From Thermocrinis ruber (lineage in GTDB: Bacteria; Aquificota; Aquificia; Aquificales; Aquificaceae), in NCBI RefSeq assembly GCF_000512735.1, contig NZ_CP007028.1, positions 1,178,001 through 1,242,000 of the forward strand: a stretch of 64,000 nt of DNA. The letters are read 5' to 3'. Below, in pieces: positions 32,668 to 40,875 of the stretch. The position numbers and the translations under genes are program-made. The notes beneath the pieces are model-generated. The model was not told the DNA's origin. It made no database searches and worked only from the letters and a program-made list of their open reading frames with translations. The first letter of the stretch is position 1. Each line of letters opens with the position of its first letter.

Positions 32668-33289
32668 GACAATATTCTTCACAGTGCTTACCGTGGCCTT
32701 TTTCTACATAGTATGGATCAACAACATCTTTGCCCCACACGAAAAGTATGAAATGCCCCAAGAACACGGAAAGATCGCTATGGACTACAAGTATGCAAAG
32801 GAAGGGAGAGAACTATTCATTCAGAACTGTGCGTCTTGCCACTCGGTAAGGTATGATGCCCTCTACTTGACACAGGTGCAGGCTAACCCTATGCTGGCAT
32901 CCCTTCAAGAAAAATACGGAAAGGTCCTTCCAAGAGATGTTTACGAAGCTGTCTTTATGAACGACCTAAACGCCCTTAAGGAAGCCTTCGGAAAGGTTCC
33001 CCCAGACCTCTCTACCATATACTTGGTAAAAGGTCCAGAGTATCTTTACAACTTTATCCTGGAACCCCAAAAAGTTCTCCCCGGGACTATGATGCCACCT
33101 GTTATGACTGGAAGACCAGAGGAGACAGCCAAAATCATTGCCTATTTGAGGTCTGTATCTGAACCACCCCCTCAGGAAAAGGCAAAGAGAAATCTTATGG
33201 GCATAGTGACCATAGGCTATCTTATAGTTATGGGCATTCTAATATGGCTTTGGAGAGATAGAATTCTCAAGAAGATGGGACTGCACTAA
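32660..33289 (+). CDS. petC: Cytochrome c1-type heme protein
   Basis: The 209-residue protein has an N-terminal hydrophobic segment, one heme c motif CASCH (C57, C60, H61) followed by SVRYDALYL, and a methionine-rich GTMMPPVM segment supplying the axial Met. A C-terminal transmembrane helix anchors it. Its start overlaps petB by 8 bases. As the third gene of the petABC operon it completes a minimal bc1 complex delivering electrons to a soluble cytochrome c and then to a terminal oxidase elsewhere. Confidence 0.9.
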   Translation: MIKTIFFTVLTVAFFYIVWINNIFAPHEKYEMPQEHGKIAMDYKYAKEGRELFIQNCASCHSVRYDALYLTQVQANPMLASLQEKYGKVLPRDVYEAVFMNDLNALKEAFGKVPPDLSTIYLVKGPEYLYNFILEPQKVLPGTMMPPVMTGRPEETAKIIAYLRSVSEPPPQEKAKRNLMGIVTIGYLIVMGILIWLWRDRILKKMGLH

Positions 33290-33920
33290 GACAGAAGTTT
33301 TTCAAAAAACATCCCCCACACCGGGGGGTGCTTTTACAATATTTTTTTGCATGTTCATCAATCAAAGCGTGAAACTCCTTATAGATGGTTAGGTCTTTTG
33401 GAATATTCTCCTCCACATAGCTTTTTAGGTCTTCGTATCCACCATCCAGACCATACAGCCTTTTGAAAAGCCTTTTTGTGTAGGTGTCTATTACAAAGCT
33501 CAGGCGACCTCCCGCATACAAAAGAATTGCGTCTGCAGTTTCCTTGCCAATACCTTTTACCTTCAAGAGTTCTTCTCTGCTCACTTTTTCCACCACATCC
33601 GTTGGATTAAAAAACTCCGCAACATGCTTTAACCTCTGGGCTTTTAGCCTGTAAAAGCCTGAGGGTCTTATTAATTCCTCAAGCTCTTTAGTGGATACCT
33701 GCCGAATAAACTCAAGGGAAAGCTCTCCATATTTTTTAAGGTTTTCCAAAGCTTTTTCTACGTTCCTCCATGCGGTGTTTTGCGTCAGCACTGCCCCTAT
33801 TATTATCTCATCCCTCGGGTCTGTGCCCTTGGCTCTATGATAGCCTTCGTCCACAGGCCACCAACCTTGATAGCCGTAAAAATCAAGTAGCAATTGATAA
33901 AGCTGAACTAAGGATAGCAT
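33267..33920 (-). CDS. Endonuclease III-like DNA glycosylase
   Basis: The 217-residue protein has an HhH-GPD core (LLKVKGIGKETADAILLYAG) with a catalytic Lys/Asp region (VIDTYTKRLFKRL) and four C-terminal cysteines (CKSTPRCGGCFLKNFC), the 4Fe-4S site of the Nth/MutY group. It removes damaged bases. It ends convergently, overlapping petC by 23 bases, and its start overlaps the kinase gene by 38 bases. It may belong to the AfuNth or MagIII-like branch rather than canonical Nth. Confidence 0.82.
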   Translation of the reverse strand: MLSLVQLYQLLLDFYGYQGWWPVDEGYHRAKGTDPRDEIIIGAVLTQNTAWRNVEKALENLKKYGELSLEFIRQVSTKELEELIRPSGFYRLKAQRLKHVAEFFNPTDVVEKVSREELLKVKGIGKETADAILLYAGGRLSFVIDTYTKRLFKRLYGLDGGYEDLKSYVEENIPKDLTIYKEFHALIDEHAKKYCKSTPRCGGCFLKNFCLSAVPSS

Positions 33921-34485
33921 GAACCTTTTCCTTTACCAACTTTGGCTCTTTTTTGTATTCCTTTCCCAGCTCAAGAGCTTGCGTTGTGGATATTATTCCT
34001 TCCTTCCTCAAAAACTGTAAAAACTGGGTAAAGTTGTGTGGTTTTTTAACATCCAAGGCACCCCTCTCAAAGTCAAGGAGGTAAATCCTTCCGTCTTTCC
34101 CTACCAGTAGATTCTTGTCAAGCCTCGCAAACTCATCCCTGTTGATCCTAAGACTGTCCAGGAGATAGGCGATCTCCAAAACCTGCATGTATAAACTCAG
34201 CTTCTCCTCAGGACTAAGGGAAAGCTTTTCCATGGGCACACCATCAATAAACTCATACATGATAAAATCTTCTCCACTGAGAATAAGCTTTGGAAAGTAA
34301 GGGTAGTCCTTTAGCCTTTCTAAAATTCTTGCCTCCTTCCTTATGGCGTACTCTTTCTCCTGGGCTTTTGCCACCTTTATGGCAACTTCCTTCCCTTCAA
34401 AAAAACCCCTGTATACAATTCCCCTCCAGCCCTCATCCAAATAGGTTAGACCTTGTATCTTGGGCTTTAGCTCCTCAAACCTCAT
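33883..34485 (-). CDS. Protein kinase-like (Bud32/RIO-type) protein
   Basis: The 200-residue protein has the small kinase-fold pattern: a glycine-rich stretch YLDEGWRGIVYRG, a Lys in VAIKVA, hinge MYEFIDGV, a catalytic-loop-like RLDKNLLVGKDG and LLDFERGA in place of DFG. It resembles the single-domain atypical kinases (RIO/Bud32) rather than Hanks-type kinases. The substrate is unknown. It overlaps the copper-chaperone gene by 11 bases. Confidence 0.6.
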   Translation of the reverse strand: MRFEELKPKIQGLTYLDEGWRGIVYRGFFEGKEVAIKVAKAQEKEYAIRKEARILERLKDYPYFPKLILSGEDFIMYEFIDGVPMEKLSLSPEEKLSLYMQVLEIAYLLDSLRINRDEFARLDKNLLVGKDGRIYLLDFERGALDVKKPHNFTQFLQFLRKEGIISTTQALELGKEYKKEPKLVKEKVHAILSSALSIAT

Positions 34486-34687
34486 CTACCACTTTGTATC
34501 CCCAGCTTTCCACTGCGGACTTTAGGCTCTCAAAAGACACATGATCTTCCACCTTCACCTTTGCACGCTGTTCATGAAGGGATACGTCCACCTCAGAGAC
34601 ACCCTCCACGCTGTAGAGGGCATTCTTTACTGTCCTAACGCAATGCTCACAAGTCATACCTAAAATCTTTAGCTCTATCTCTTTCAT
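34475..34687 (-). CDS. copZ: Heavy-metal-associated (HMA) copper chaperone
   Basis: The 70-residue protein is a single HMA domain with the metal motif GMTCEHC (MTCxxC) and the ferredoxin-like fold pattern ending VESWGYKV. It is typical of CopZ, which carries Cu(I) to P-type ATPases or cuproenzymes; a specific partner is not visible in the window. It overlaps mobA by 4 bases and the kinase gene by 11. Confidence 0.85.
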   Translation of the reverse strand: MKEIELKILGMTCEHCVRTVKNALYSVEGVSEVDVSLHEQRAKVKVEDHVSFESLKSAVESWGYKVVDEV

Positions 34688-35247
34688 AATATTTCTAGTA
34701 TAACCCTTGCATCCTCTTTGGTGTTCATGTTGATAAAGGCGTAAGAAAAAGGTTCCACATCCTCCACCACTTCGTAGCCTACCTTCTCCACAAATTCCAT
34801 AGCCCTCAGCCCACCACCCTTCAAATACTCCTCAAGGGCGGGTTTTACTCCCTTGGGATACACCCCAAAGAGTGGGAAGATTTTACCCTTAACCTTAAAA
34901 AGCGTTATCTTGTCTTTTGACCTTTCCCAAATCAGAGAAATTAGTTCTCCTTTAATAAGTGGCATGTCTGCGCTTAAAACGACCACTTTATCTTGGTTGG
35001 TATGAGATAAGGCTGTATATAGACCCGCTAAGGCGAACTGCTCTTGGAGGATGTCCTTCAAAAGTTCTACTCCTTTCAGAAAGCTATACTTTTGTGGTTC
35101 CTTTGCCACTATGAAAACTCTGTCGCATACACTCTGGGCTTGTTCAACCACCCACTGGATGCAAGGTTTACCCTTTAAGGGAAAAAGTGTTTTATCCTCT
35201 CCAAACCTTCTGCTTTGCCCACCCGCAAGTATATAGCACTCCATCAT
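34684..35247 (-). CDS. mobA: Molybdenum cofactor guanylyltransferase
   Basis: The 187-residue protein starts with the nucleotidyltransferase motif LAGGQSRRFGEDKTLFPLKGKP, has SADMPLI in the middle and NMNTKEDA near the end. MobA converts molybdopterin to the guanine dinucleotide form required by bis-MGD enzymes, such as the SoeA subunit of this window. It overlaps the TPR gene and copZ by 4 bases each. Confidence 0.9.
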   Translation of the reverse strand: MMECYILAGGQSRRFGEDKTLFPLKGKPCIQWVVEQAQSVCDRVFIVAKEPQKYSFLKGVELLKDILQEQFALAGLYTALSHTNQDKVVVLSADMPLIKGELISLIWERSKDKITLFKVKGKIFPLFGVYPKGVKPALEEYLKGGGLRAMEFVEKVGYEVVEDVEPFSYAFINMNTKEDARVILEIL

Positions 35248-35675
35248 TCTTTTTTGAGTATTTCCTCCAGGGTTTTTCTGTAGAAAGGGTCGTCCTTCAT
35301 CTCCAAAGCCTTTTTTATATAAAGGAGGGCTTCCTCTTTTTTACCCTGCTTGTTTAAAACGTAGGCTAAGTTGTTCAGCACATCTGGGTCCTCCTTTAGC
35401 TTAAGGGCTTTTCTGTATTGCCTTTCAGCCTTCTCATACTCTTCTCTTTGGGCATAGATATTTCCCAAATTGAAGTACGCTAAATAGTTTTTCTTATCTT
35501 TCCTTATGGCTTTTTTATACTCTTCCTCCGCCAAGTCCAACTTTCCCTGTTTTTCGTATAGATACCCTAAGTTTATATGTTCCTCCGCGGTCAAAGGGTC
35601 TTTTAGGATTATGATCTGTGGCACCGCACAGCTCCCGCAGAGCATAATAATGAGAAGAGAAACAAGCTTTTTCAT
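35244..35675 (-). CDS. TPR-repeat lipoprotein
   Basis: The 143-residue protein has a signal peptide ending in the lipobox LCGSC (Cys at 16), then three to four tetratricopeptide repeats (AEEHINLGYLYEKQGKLDLA, NYLAYFNLGNIYAQREEYEKA, DVLNNLAYVLNKQGKKEEA). It is likely anchored in the outer or inner membrane facing the periplasm and mediates protein contacts, as in PilF- or NlpI-like proteins. It overlaps its neighbours by 4 bases. Confidence 0.8.
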   Translation of the reverse strand: MKKLVSLLIIMLCGSCAVPQIIILKDPLTAEEHINLGYLYEKQGKLDLAEEEYKKAIRKDKKNYLAYFNLGNIYAQREEYEKAERQYRKALKLKEDPDVLNNLAYVLNKQGKKEEALLYIKKALEMKDDPFYRKTLEEILKKE

Positions 35676-36280
35676 TCTAAGGGAATATTGTATGTTTCGT
35701 AGCCAAAAAAGTAGCCATGTCCGTAGTCCGCACCGCAGTCTATGGCTAACTGAACCTTTTTGTATGTGTCTATTTTTTTGAATATTACCTTTGCCCCAAA
35801 GCTCTTGGCATAGGACACCGCCTTGGCAACGTCAGACTTGCTGGAGTTCATATAAAATTCCTCTTTTACAAAAACAAAATCAAAGGCACCCAACTTTATT
35901 TCCTCTGCCTCTTCTCCCATACCATATTTTGCTATATAAAAATCGTCCAGGGCACTTTTCAGCTTAAGTTTTTTTATGCTAAGCAAGATTTTTGCAAGAG
36001 TGTCAGAGCTTAGGTCAGCAGGTAGGCAGATTACAAAATTGCGACCATATAAAGGTAGGCTTTCTATGTGTATAGATATTGGCATATTTATGAAAATCTC
36101 TTTGTCCCTTGAAAATTTTGTCACTCCCTTCAAAACGCTTAACTCTGCCCTCTTCTTTAAACTTTCATCGCCGACCTCTTGAAACCTTAGTTCTTTTTCA
36201 CCATCCGTAATAATGCGGGACAGCACTTTGTACCCAAAGAGCTGTTGTGTCTTTAAATCTACTATGTGTTCAAGTACCAT
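35672..36280 (-). CDS. Degenerate EAL-domain protein
   Basis: The 202-residue protein has the fold pattern of EAL phosphodiesterases (Q-x-L-x-G-Y-K-V-L-S-R, later GADYGHGYFFG as the end loop) but lacks the EAL/ELL catalytic glutamate motif and most metal-binding acidic residues. It probably does not hydrolyse cyclic di-GMP and may bind it or act as a protein adaptor. It starts 42 bases after the DUF294 gene and overlaps the TPR gene by 4. No HDOD domain follows, unlike YuxH-type two-domain proteins. Confidence 0.62.
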   Translation of the reverse strand: MVLEHIVDLKTQQLFGYKVLSRIITDGEKELRFQEVGDESLKKRAELSVLKGVTKFSRDKEIFINMPISIHIESLPLYGRNFVICLPADLSSDTLAKILLSIKKLKLKSALDDFYIAKYGMGEEAEEIKLGAFDFVFVKEEFYMNSSKSDVAKAVSYAKSFGAKVIFKKIDTYKKVQLAIDCGADYGHGYFFGYETYNIPLE

Positions 36281-36322
36281 CTCTGCTTTTAATTTTTTAG
36301 CCCTTTCCCCTATGATTATATT

Positions 36323-38176
36323 TTACTCAAAAAGCACACTACTAAAGCTATGCCTTAAAAATTCCTGAAAGTTCTCCACGACCCTGAAGGCATCCTTTAA
36401 AAGTCCCCTTTCTTGCTTTGAGAGTTTTTCCGGGTCTATGTAGTTATCCGGCTCCTTTCCTTTGATGATCTTGTCCGCCTGTTCTCTAAATCTTAACATG
36501 TTCAAAAACCTGTACGCTTCCAAAAGGTCTCTTCCAAAATTCTTCTCCAAGATGCCCCTCTCCATAAGCACCCTTATTCGGTCGTAGGTGTTTCTCTCCA
36601 AAATCACATTAAAAAGACTAAGACACCTGACGCCGTGGGTTATAGGAAATATTCCACCCTTCTTTAGGTCAAGCTCTCCCTTGTGTTCTCCACTTCTTTC
36701 TACCACGAAGCCTTTAAAGAATGTTAAAGGTGGCTTGAACTTTAAACCTTCACTTATAAAATAACCCATGAATAAGCTTTTCCCTTTTATTTTCTTATGA
36801 ACATATTCTTCCAGTCCATCCGCCAAAGTTTTATCTCCAAAGACGTTCCTAAAGTCAAAAAATATGGCGGAGTTCAAAACATTTTCTGGAATGGGAGTGT
36901 CTATCCAAGCGCTGATCCTTTTTTCCCACTCTCTTTCTGAACCTCTCCACTCTGGGTTTGATAGCATCACATTCCCCGGACAGGGTGGAAAGCCTACCTT
37001 TAATAGCACCTTTATATACTCCTCCGAGAACCTTTTGAAATACTCCTTGGCGTCAAAGTCAATGATGGGAAGGTCTCTGTATATTAGGGCGTTGTCTTGG
37101 TCTGTTTTTAGGCTCTGCTCTTGCCTACCCTCACTCCCCAAAACTAAAATACAGAAAGGAACTAAAGGCTCCTCTCCAAGCCTTGATATGGTCAAAAAGA
37201 CTGCCCTTTTCATAAAGCGGTCGTTTAACTCCGAGACATACTTTCCTACCCTCTCTGGGTCAGCCCCTTCCAAAACAAGTTCCACCACCGCCTTTGTGGT
37301 CTGCCTGTATAGAAAAGCCAAACTTTCCTCATCCTTAGCCTTCTCTATCTCCTTAAACAGAAACACAAAGTTCTTGCTCTCATAGAGGATAATATCCCTA
37401 TCTTCCAAAATCCCCGAGGGCTGTTGGTTGGAAAAGACAACCACCCTCCTTATGGCATGCTTGGACATTAGGGTAAGCACATCCATAAGGTAATCCCTTT
37501 CATCCACTCCAATTACGGGAAAGGTTGCCACCTCAGAGGCTTTTGTCTCCCTTGGGTCTTTACCCTCTCCTAAAACCCGCTTGATTATATCCCTTTCTGT
37601 GATTATGCCGTAGCCATCTTTGAATTTAACGAGGACTGCCCGATGATCCTCCTTTGCCATCAGGTTTATTACTTGGTCTATGCTGTCATTTTCTCCCACA
37701 ATGGGTATCCCTTTTGGGTTTAGGTCTTTTACTTGCACCCTTGCCAGCCTTTCCAAAAGGGAACTACTTTCTTCTTTCCTTCTTTCAAACCTTCCGGTTA
37801 GCTTTCTTAGAAAGTATTGGTTAAAAGCTTCAAAATCCTTGCAGAGCTTTTTGAAGATCTTATCCGGCAAGAGGAAAAGCAAGGTATCCTCGTAGGCTAT
37901 CGCGGTGGAAGAGGGTCGCTCACCGGTCAGAAGGGACACAAAACCAAAGCTATCACCCTCCTGAAGGTAATCCAGCACCTCGGAACCTCTCTTCAAAAGA
38001 ACCACACCCTTTCTAACTATGTAAAGACTGCTGAGCGGTGCAGAACCCTCTTGGAATATTACCTCATCCTTTTGGTAATACTGAACTTGAAGGTTATAGA
38101 CCACGCTTCTTAAGACCTCCAGGGTAAGGAGGTTAAAGGGCTCGTGTTCCCTCAAAAACCTTTCTGCATCAAGCAT
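36323..38176 (-). CDS. cNMP-binding, CBS-pair and DUF294 nucleotidyltransferase regulator
   Basis: The 617-residue protein has, in order, a cyclic-nucleotide-binding domain (about 10-125), a CBS pair (about 150-270, with AEVATFPVIGVDERDYLMDVLTLM as second half), a GlnD-like nucleotidyltransferase domain DUF294 (about 285-440, with GSEGRQEQSLKTDQDNAL), and a C-terminal helical DUF294_C. Such proteins recur next to acetate symporter and acetyl-CoA synthetase genes and are thought to regulate them by nucleotidylation or sensing of energy charge. It lies 1 base after the YggT-like gene. Confidence 0.85.
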   Translation of the reverse strand: MLDAERFLREHEPFNLLTLEVLRSVVYNLQVQYYQKDEVIFQEGSAPLSSLYIVRKGVVLLKRGSEVLDYLQEGDSFGFVSLLTGERPSSTAIAYEDTLLFLLPDKIFKKLCKDFEAFNQYFLRKLTGRFERRKEESSSLLERLARVQVKDLNPKGIPIVGENDSIDQVINLMAKEDHRAVLVKFKDGYGIITERDIIKRVLGEGKDPRETKASEVATFPVIGVDERDYLMDVLTLMSKHAIRRVVVFSNQQPSGILEDRDIILYESKNFVFLFKEIEKAKDEESLAFLYRQTTKAVVELVLEGADPERVGKYVSELNDRFMKRAVFLTISRLGEEPLVPFCILVLGSEGRQEQSLKTDQDNALIYRDLPIIDFDAKEYFKRFSEEYIKVLLKVGFPPCPGNVMLSNPEWRGSEREWEKRISAWIDTPIPENVLNSAIFFDFRNVFGDKTLADGLEEYVHKKIKGKSLFMGYFISEGLKFKPPLTFFKGFVVERSGEHKGELDLKKGGIFPITHGVRCLSLFNVILERNTYDRIRVLMERGILEKNFGRDLLEAYRFLNMLRFREQADKIIKGKEPDNYIDPEKLSKQERGLLKDAFRVVENFQEFLRHSFSSVLFE

Positions 38177-38177
38177 T

Positions 38178-38411
38178 TCACAAAAGTTTTATCACAAGAA
38201 ACCTAAGGATCAAAAGGCTCACCAAAAGCAAGAGGGTATGACAGCAGGGAAAGAGTTTTCTGTAGGGCTTGTATAAAGGCTCGGTAAATTGGTAGAAGAA
38301 CCTGTAAAAAAAATTGTTAAGGTCCCTTGTAAAAAATTCAAGGGCGGCCCGCCCAAGGACGAGCCACATAAAAAAGGCAAGGGTGTAATTCAAAAACTGC
38401 TCTAAGGTCAT
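38178..38411 (-). CDS. Small YggT-like membrane protein
   Basis: The 77-residue protein has two hydrophobic segments separated by QFTEPLYKPYRKLFP, a pattern like the TEPLL-P-R-x-x-P loop of YggT proteins. It overlaps the symporter by 4 bases and precedes the DUF294 regulator. Two adjacent cysteines (FPCCH) follow the loop. Its function is unknown; a role with the symporter is suggested by the coupling only. Confidence 0.6.
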   Translation of the reverse strand: MTLEQFLNYTLAFFMWLVLGRAALEFFTRDLNNFFYRFFYQFTEPLYKPYRKLFPCCHTLLLLVSLLILRFLVIKLL

Positions 38412-40408
38412 TCCTCAGCACCGGCCTTGACCGCACCCTTGGGATACCTAATGTGTTCCACAAACTCTTGAATTTCCTTGGGTGGCGGAGGAGTAAGACG
38501 GGAGACCACAAAGGTAACTATGAAGTTAAGGGGCATGCCAAAGATTCCCGCAGCGATGGTCTTTATTCCAAATAACTCAAAGCCGTAGAACCTGCTGGCT
38601 ATTAGGTAAGCAAGGGTTACACTAAGACCCACCAGCATGCCAGCCACAGCACCGTATTTATTGGTCCTTTTATCCCAAATACCCAACACCAGGGCAGGAA
38701 AGAGAGAAGAGGCGGCTAAGGAGAATGCCCAAGCTACCAGCTCAACGATTATGGCGAGCCTGAAGGATGCTACATAGGCACCGAGCAGGGCGACCACTAA
38801 GAGCAGAGCCTTTCCGATCTTAACCCTTGTGGATGGAGAAAGGTTTGGGTTGATGATCTTGTAGTAAAGGTCGTGGGATATGGCGTTGGATATGGTGATC
38901 AAGAGACCGTCTGCGGTGGACAGCGCCGCTGCAAGACCACCCGCTGCCACAAAGCCTGCTATAACATAGGGAAGACCGGCGATCTCAGGGGTGGCCAGCA
39001 CTACCATGTCTGGGTGGATCTTTATCTCCGCAAACTGTATTATTCCGTCGCCGTTGAGGTCCTTTATGGTAATAAGTCCAACCTTTGCCCACTTTTCAAC
39101 CCAGGAGGGCATTTCGGAGAAGGCTTTGCCCACCAGGTTTAGCATCTCATACCTGCCAAAGGCGGCGTAGGCGGGTGCGGTTAGATAAAGGAGAAGTATG
39201 AAAAACAGTGCCCATGCTGCGGAGGTTCTTGCTTCCCTAACGGTGGGTGTGGTGTAGAACCTCATTATGACGTGGGGCAATCCTGCAGTTCCGAGCATGA
39301 GCATTAGGGTTAGTGCTAAGAAGTTAGCCATACCCTTAACGTCAGAGGGAGGTGCTACGTAAGATTTTGGAGGCTTTGATGCGGCCTCTGCCTCCTTCAT
39401 AGCCTGTGTCCATTTTTCCTTAGCCTCTTCGGGAGACTTTGGATAGTCTTTTAACTGTTTTTCAAGCTCGGCCCTCTTGGGGTCGTCGGGTGGCAAAGAG
39501 GCGAGCTTTTCTTGTAGCTGTTTCCTTCCTTCTTCCCAACTTTGAGGCAGTGCGGCGATCTTGGCTTTCAGCTCCTCTGCCCTTTTCTTGTGAATTTCCC
39601 TAACTTCCTGCTCTTTGGGGTCATCCTTTAGCTGGGCAAACTTTTGCTCTATTCCTTGCAAGGCAAAGCCGTAAGATATTTGGGATATGGGATTTCCTGT
39701 GTATTTAAAGGATAGAACGGTAACGGGTATAAGGTAGGCAATTATTAGCACTATATACTGGGCAACCTGCGTCCATGTAACTGCCTTCATTCCACCCAGG
39801 AAAGAGCAGACCAATATTCCCACCAGACCCAAGAAAACACCCACCTCAAAGGGCAAACCCAAAAGCCTACTGGCTATGATACCCACACCGGTAATCTGAG
39901 CAACTAAGTAAGTAAAGGAAGTTATGAGGGTTGCTATTATTCCCACAAGACGGGGGATCTTTCCACCATATCTTGCGTCCAAAAAGTCGGGTATTGTGTA
40001 TGCACCAAACTTTCTGAGGTATGGTGCGATCAGAACACCAAGGAGCACATAACCACCAGTCCATCCCATTATGAAGGCAAGTCCGTTGTAGCCTTGCAGT
40101 GCCAAGGCACCAGCCATACCTATGAAAGAAGCGGCAGACATCCAGTCGGCGGCTGTAGCCATACCGTTGAAAACCGCAGGCACCCTTCTCCCCGCCACAT
40201 AATACTCCGCCACTTTGCCCGTCCTTGAAAGAATACCTATAGCGGCATAAACTGCAATGGTACCAAACAGGAATACATAACCTATAAAGGTGGGAGAGAG
40301 CCCAAAGAGCTTTTCACCTATGCCCAAAAGGATCAAAAGCAAAATCAGACCGCCAGTATAAATAGAATAGACCTTCTTTAGCCTGCTAACAAAGCTGTCC
40401 TGCACCAT
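38408..40408 (-). CDS. Sodium:solute symporter of the VC_2705 subfamily, probable acetate uptake
   Basis: The 666-residue protein has about 13 hydrophobic segments and solute:sodium symporter motifs (ADWMSAASFIGMAG; ALSTADGLLITISNAISHD). An unusual hydrophilic, coiled-coil insertion spans about residues 251-357, and a loop at 450-461 reads D-L-N-G-D-G-I-I-Q-F-A-E, a canonical EF-hand calcium loop. It is paired with the DUF4212 gene as in the YjcH-ActP type. Position opposite acs suggests acetate or another short organic acid. One base separates it from the DUF4212 stop. Confidence 0.85.
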   Translation of the reverse strand: MVQDSFVSRLKKVYSIYTGGLILLLILLGIGEKLFGLSPTFIGYVFLFGTIAVYAAIGILSRTGKVAEYYVAGRRVPAVFNGMATAADWMSAASFIGMAGALALQGYNGLAFIMGWTGGYVLLGVLIAPYLRKFGAYTIPDFLDARYGGKIPRLVGIIATLITSFTYLVAQITGVGIIASRLLGLPFEVGVFLGLVGILVCSFLGGMKAVTWTQVAQYIVLIIAYLIPVTVLSFKYTGNPISQISYGFALQGIEQKFAQLKDDPKEQEVREIHKKRAEELKAKIAALPQSWEEGRKQLQEKLASLPPDDPKRAELEKQLKDYPKSPEEAKEKWTQAMKEAEAASKPPKSYVAPPSDVKGMANFLALTLMLMLGTAGLPHVIMRFYTTPTVREARTSAAWALFFILLLYLTAPAYAAFGRYEMLNLVGKAFSEMPSWVEKWAKVGLITIKDLNGDGIIQFAEIKIHPDMVVLATPEIAGLPYVIAGFVAAGGLAAALSTADGLLITISNAISHDLYYKIINPNLSPSTRVKIGKALLLVVALLGAYVASFRLAIIVELVAWAFSLAASSLFPALVLGIWDKRTNKYGAVAGMLVGLSVTLAYLIASRFYGFELFGIKTIAAGIFGMPLNFIVTFVVSRLTPPPPKEIQEFVEHIRYPKGAVKAGAEE

Positions 40409-40409
40409 C

Positions 40410-40667
40410 TTACTCCTCCTCTACACCGTATTTTTTGTCTATTTGGTCCATCTTTTTGGAGTAGAAGATGATAAGCAGTAGAAATACTATCAAAGATCCC
40501 TGCGCACCCATATAGTATCCCAAAGGAAATCCAAAGATTACGATCTTGTTTAACCAGCCAGATATGAGGGCTGCGCCGTAGGAAACCAGCGCCCATATTA
40601 TTAGCACCACAACCATAAGGTTGCGGTTCTCTCGCCAATAGCTCTCTAATTGCTCCTTTGACAGCAT
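40410..40667 (-). CDS. DUF4212 small membrane partner of the symporter
   Basis: The 85-residue protein has two transmembrane segments and the family layout YWRENRN ... GFPLGYYMGAQGSL ... FYSKKMD. DUF4212 proteins are nearly always encoded with a sodium:solute symporter of this subfamily. ATG 40667 has GGAGGTGG in front and is preferred over a longer frame starting at 40730. Confidence 0.87.
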   Translation of the reverse strand: MLSKEQLESYWRENRNLMVVVLIIWALVSYGAALISGWLNKIVIFGFPLGYYMGAQGSLIVFLLLIIFYSKKMDQIDKKYGVEEE

Positions 40668-40698
40668 CCTACCACCTCCTCTTAAAAGTTTGTGATTT

Positions 40699-40726
40699 AT
40701 TTTAGCTATTTTTTGATTCAAGTCAA
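40699..40726 (-). promoter_or_regulatory. Promoter of the symporter operon with an FNR-like box over the -35
   Basis: On the minus strand TTGACT (40721-40726) and TAAAAT (40699-40704) form a -35/-10 pair with 16-base spacing. TTGAT-TCAA-GTCAA at 40713-40726 (plus strand) differs from the FNR/CRP-type box TTGAT-N4-ATCAA by one base and overlaps the -35. Confidence 0.5.
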
Positions 40727-40769
40727 GCATATAAGACTATTCTAATAAGCTAAAAGTCCTTTTTAATTT

Positions 40770-40801
40770 CAAAAATATACGATTTTAATCATATGTTTTT
40801 G
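40770..40801. promoter_or_regulatory. 32-bp imperfect palindrome in the symporter/acs divergent region
   Basis: The two 15-base arms match at 13 positions around a 2-base centre: CAAAAATATACGATT and AATCATATGTTTTTG. It lies between the two divergent promoters, centred about 68 bases upstream of the predicted acs start, so an operator for a dimeric regulator is likely. Confidence 0.55.
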
Positions 40802-40817
40802 AATTTTAAATTTTCTC

Positions 40818-40847
40818 TTGCCAGCTAAATAGACAACGGTTTATACT
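40818..40847 (+). promoter_or_regulatory. Promoter of acs
   Basis: TTGCCA (40818-40823) and TATACT (40842-40847) form a pair with 18-base spacing, about 30 bases upstream of ATG 40876, which has AAGGAGG in front. Confidence 0.5.
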
Positions 40848-40875
40848 TTTTAAAAACATCACAAGGAGGTAAAAC

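Noticed and set aside
38178-38411. Treating the 77-residue protein as a shadow of the symporter
   Set aside because: It overlaps the symporter by only 4 bases, has two clean membrane segments and a YggT-like loop, so it was kept as a gene.
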